A stretch of 6,271 nucleotides of DNA from Pseudomonadota bacterium (GTDB lineage Bacteria; Desulfobacterota; Desulfobaccia; Desulfobaccales; 0-14-0-80-60-11), in the NCBI GenBank assembly GCA_018897875.1, contig JAHIKF010000341.1, positions 1 to 6,271 on the forward strand. The letters are read 5' to 3'. A program made the translations under genes and the position numbers. The notes beneath the pieces were generated by a model. That model had not been told where the DNA came from, did no database searches, and saw only the letters and a list, made by a program, of their open reading frames with translations. Shown here one piece after another: positions 6,205 to 6,271 of this stretch; positions within the stretch are counted from its first letter, which is position 1, and each line of letters opens with the position of its first letter.

Positions 6205-6271
6205 ATGAAACCGCGATACCGGGTGACGTTAACCGAGCAAGAACGCCAGGAACTCGAGACTTTGAAAACGG
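6205..6271 (+). CDS. IS630-like transposase, N-terminal fragment (window end)
   Basis: ATG at 6205 opens a frame of 22 codons to the window edge. It begins MKPRYRVTLTEQERQELETL, closely resembling the N-terminus of IS630-family transposases, where a basic start and an (R/K)xxVTLTxxERxxLE block precede the helix-turn-helix DNA-binding domain. The catalytic DDE domain lies outside the window. A purine-rich ribosome binding site (GGGGGAGGG, 6189-6197) ends 7 bases before the ATG. Only 22 residues are visible, so the family is a reasoned call, not proven. A related helix-turn-helix protein is the alternative. It is divergent from the helicase gene. Confidence 0.68.
   Translation, partial: MKPRYRVTLTEQERQELETLKT

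Larger units (their letters stand above)
6141..6271 (+). mobile_element. Left end of an IS630-like insertion sequence, cut by window
   Basis: The transposase start, its leader hairpin and tandem TATAAT boxes mark the end of an insertion sequence reading out of the window. The outer boundary cannot be fixed without the other terminus; it lies somewhere between about 6130 and 6176, since residues from IYDLNILLRQ onward of the neighbouring helicase look native. IS630 elements duplicate a TA dinucleotide on insertion. Several TA steps occur here (6129, 6132, 6135, 6142, 6146), so the exact site is ambiguous. Confidence 0.6.

Noticed and set aside
6141..6206. ATG at 6206 as the true start of the helicase
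   Set aside because: It lies antisense to the transposase start codon and hairpin, lacks a ribosome binding site, and the frame is open further upstream, so this start is an accident of the IS end.

Overview
The window is a fragment of a bacterial anti-phage defence island. It ends on the right at an insertion sequence and is cut on the left inside a DNA methyltransferase gene. Most of it is moderately GC-rich. The codon choice and the type of insertion sequence would suit an environmental bacterium such as a Thermodesulfobacteriota or Firmicutes member, but there is no rRNA or housekeeping gene to fix the taxonomy, so this is only a guess.

Layout, right to left along the minus strand: (1) 2190-6140 (frame open to 6206 and beyond) is a very large superfamily 1 (UPF1/DNA2-like) helicase with a C-terminal PD-(D/E)XK (Vsr/DUF559-like) nuclease domain. 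Its 5' end runs into the left end of an insertion sequence, so it is probably truncated. (2) 2066-2189 is a gap with a near-consensus sigma-70 promoter and a leader that can fold over the ribosome binding site of the next gene. (3) 1127-2065 is an Abi_2 family (AbiD/AbiF-like) HEPN protein, a putative RNase toxin of abortive infection. (4) After only 31 bases, 1-1095 is the first 365 codons of a beta-class N6-adenine (or N4-cytosine) DNA methyltransferase resembling the Mod subunit of type III restriction systems. A restriction partner, if there is one, would lie to the left of the window.

On the plus strand, 6205-6271 is the start of an IS630-like transposase. It is preceded by two TATAAT boxes 10 bases apart and by a hairpin that abuts the start codon and holds the Shine-Dalgarno sequence.

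How they may work together (inference): the abi and methyltransferase genes look like one transcription unit, a restriction-modification operon with an embedded suicide RNase. The helicase-nuclease upstream is a separate defence-type effector that may have lost its 5' end and its promoter to the insertion. No tRNA, rRNA or CRISPR array was seen.
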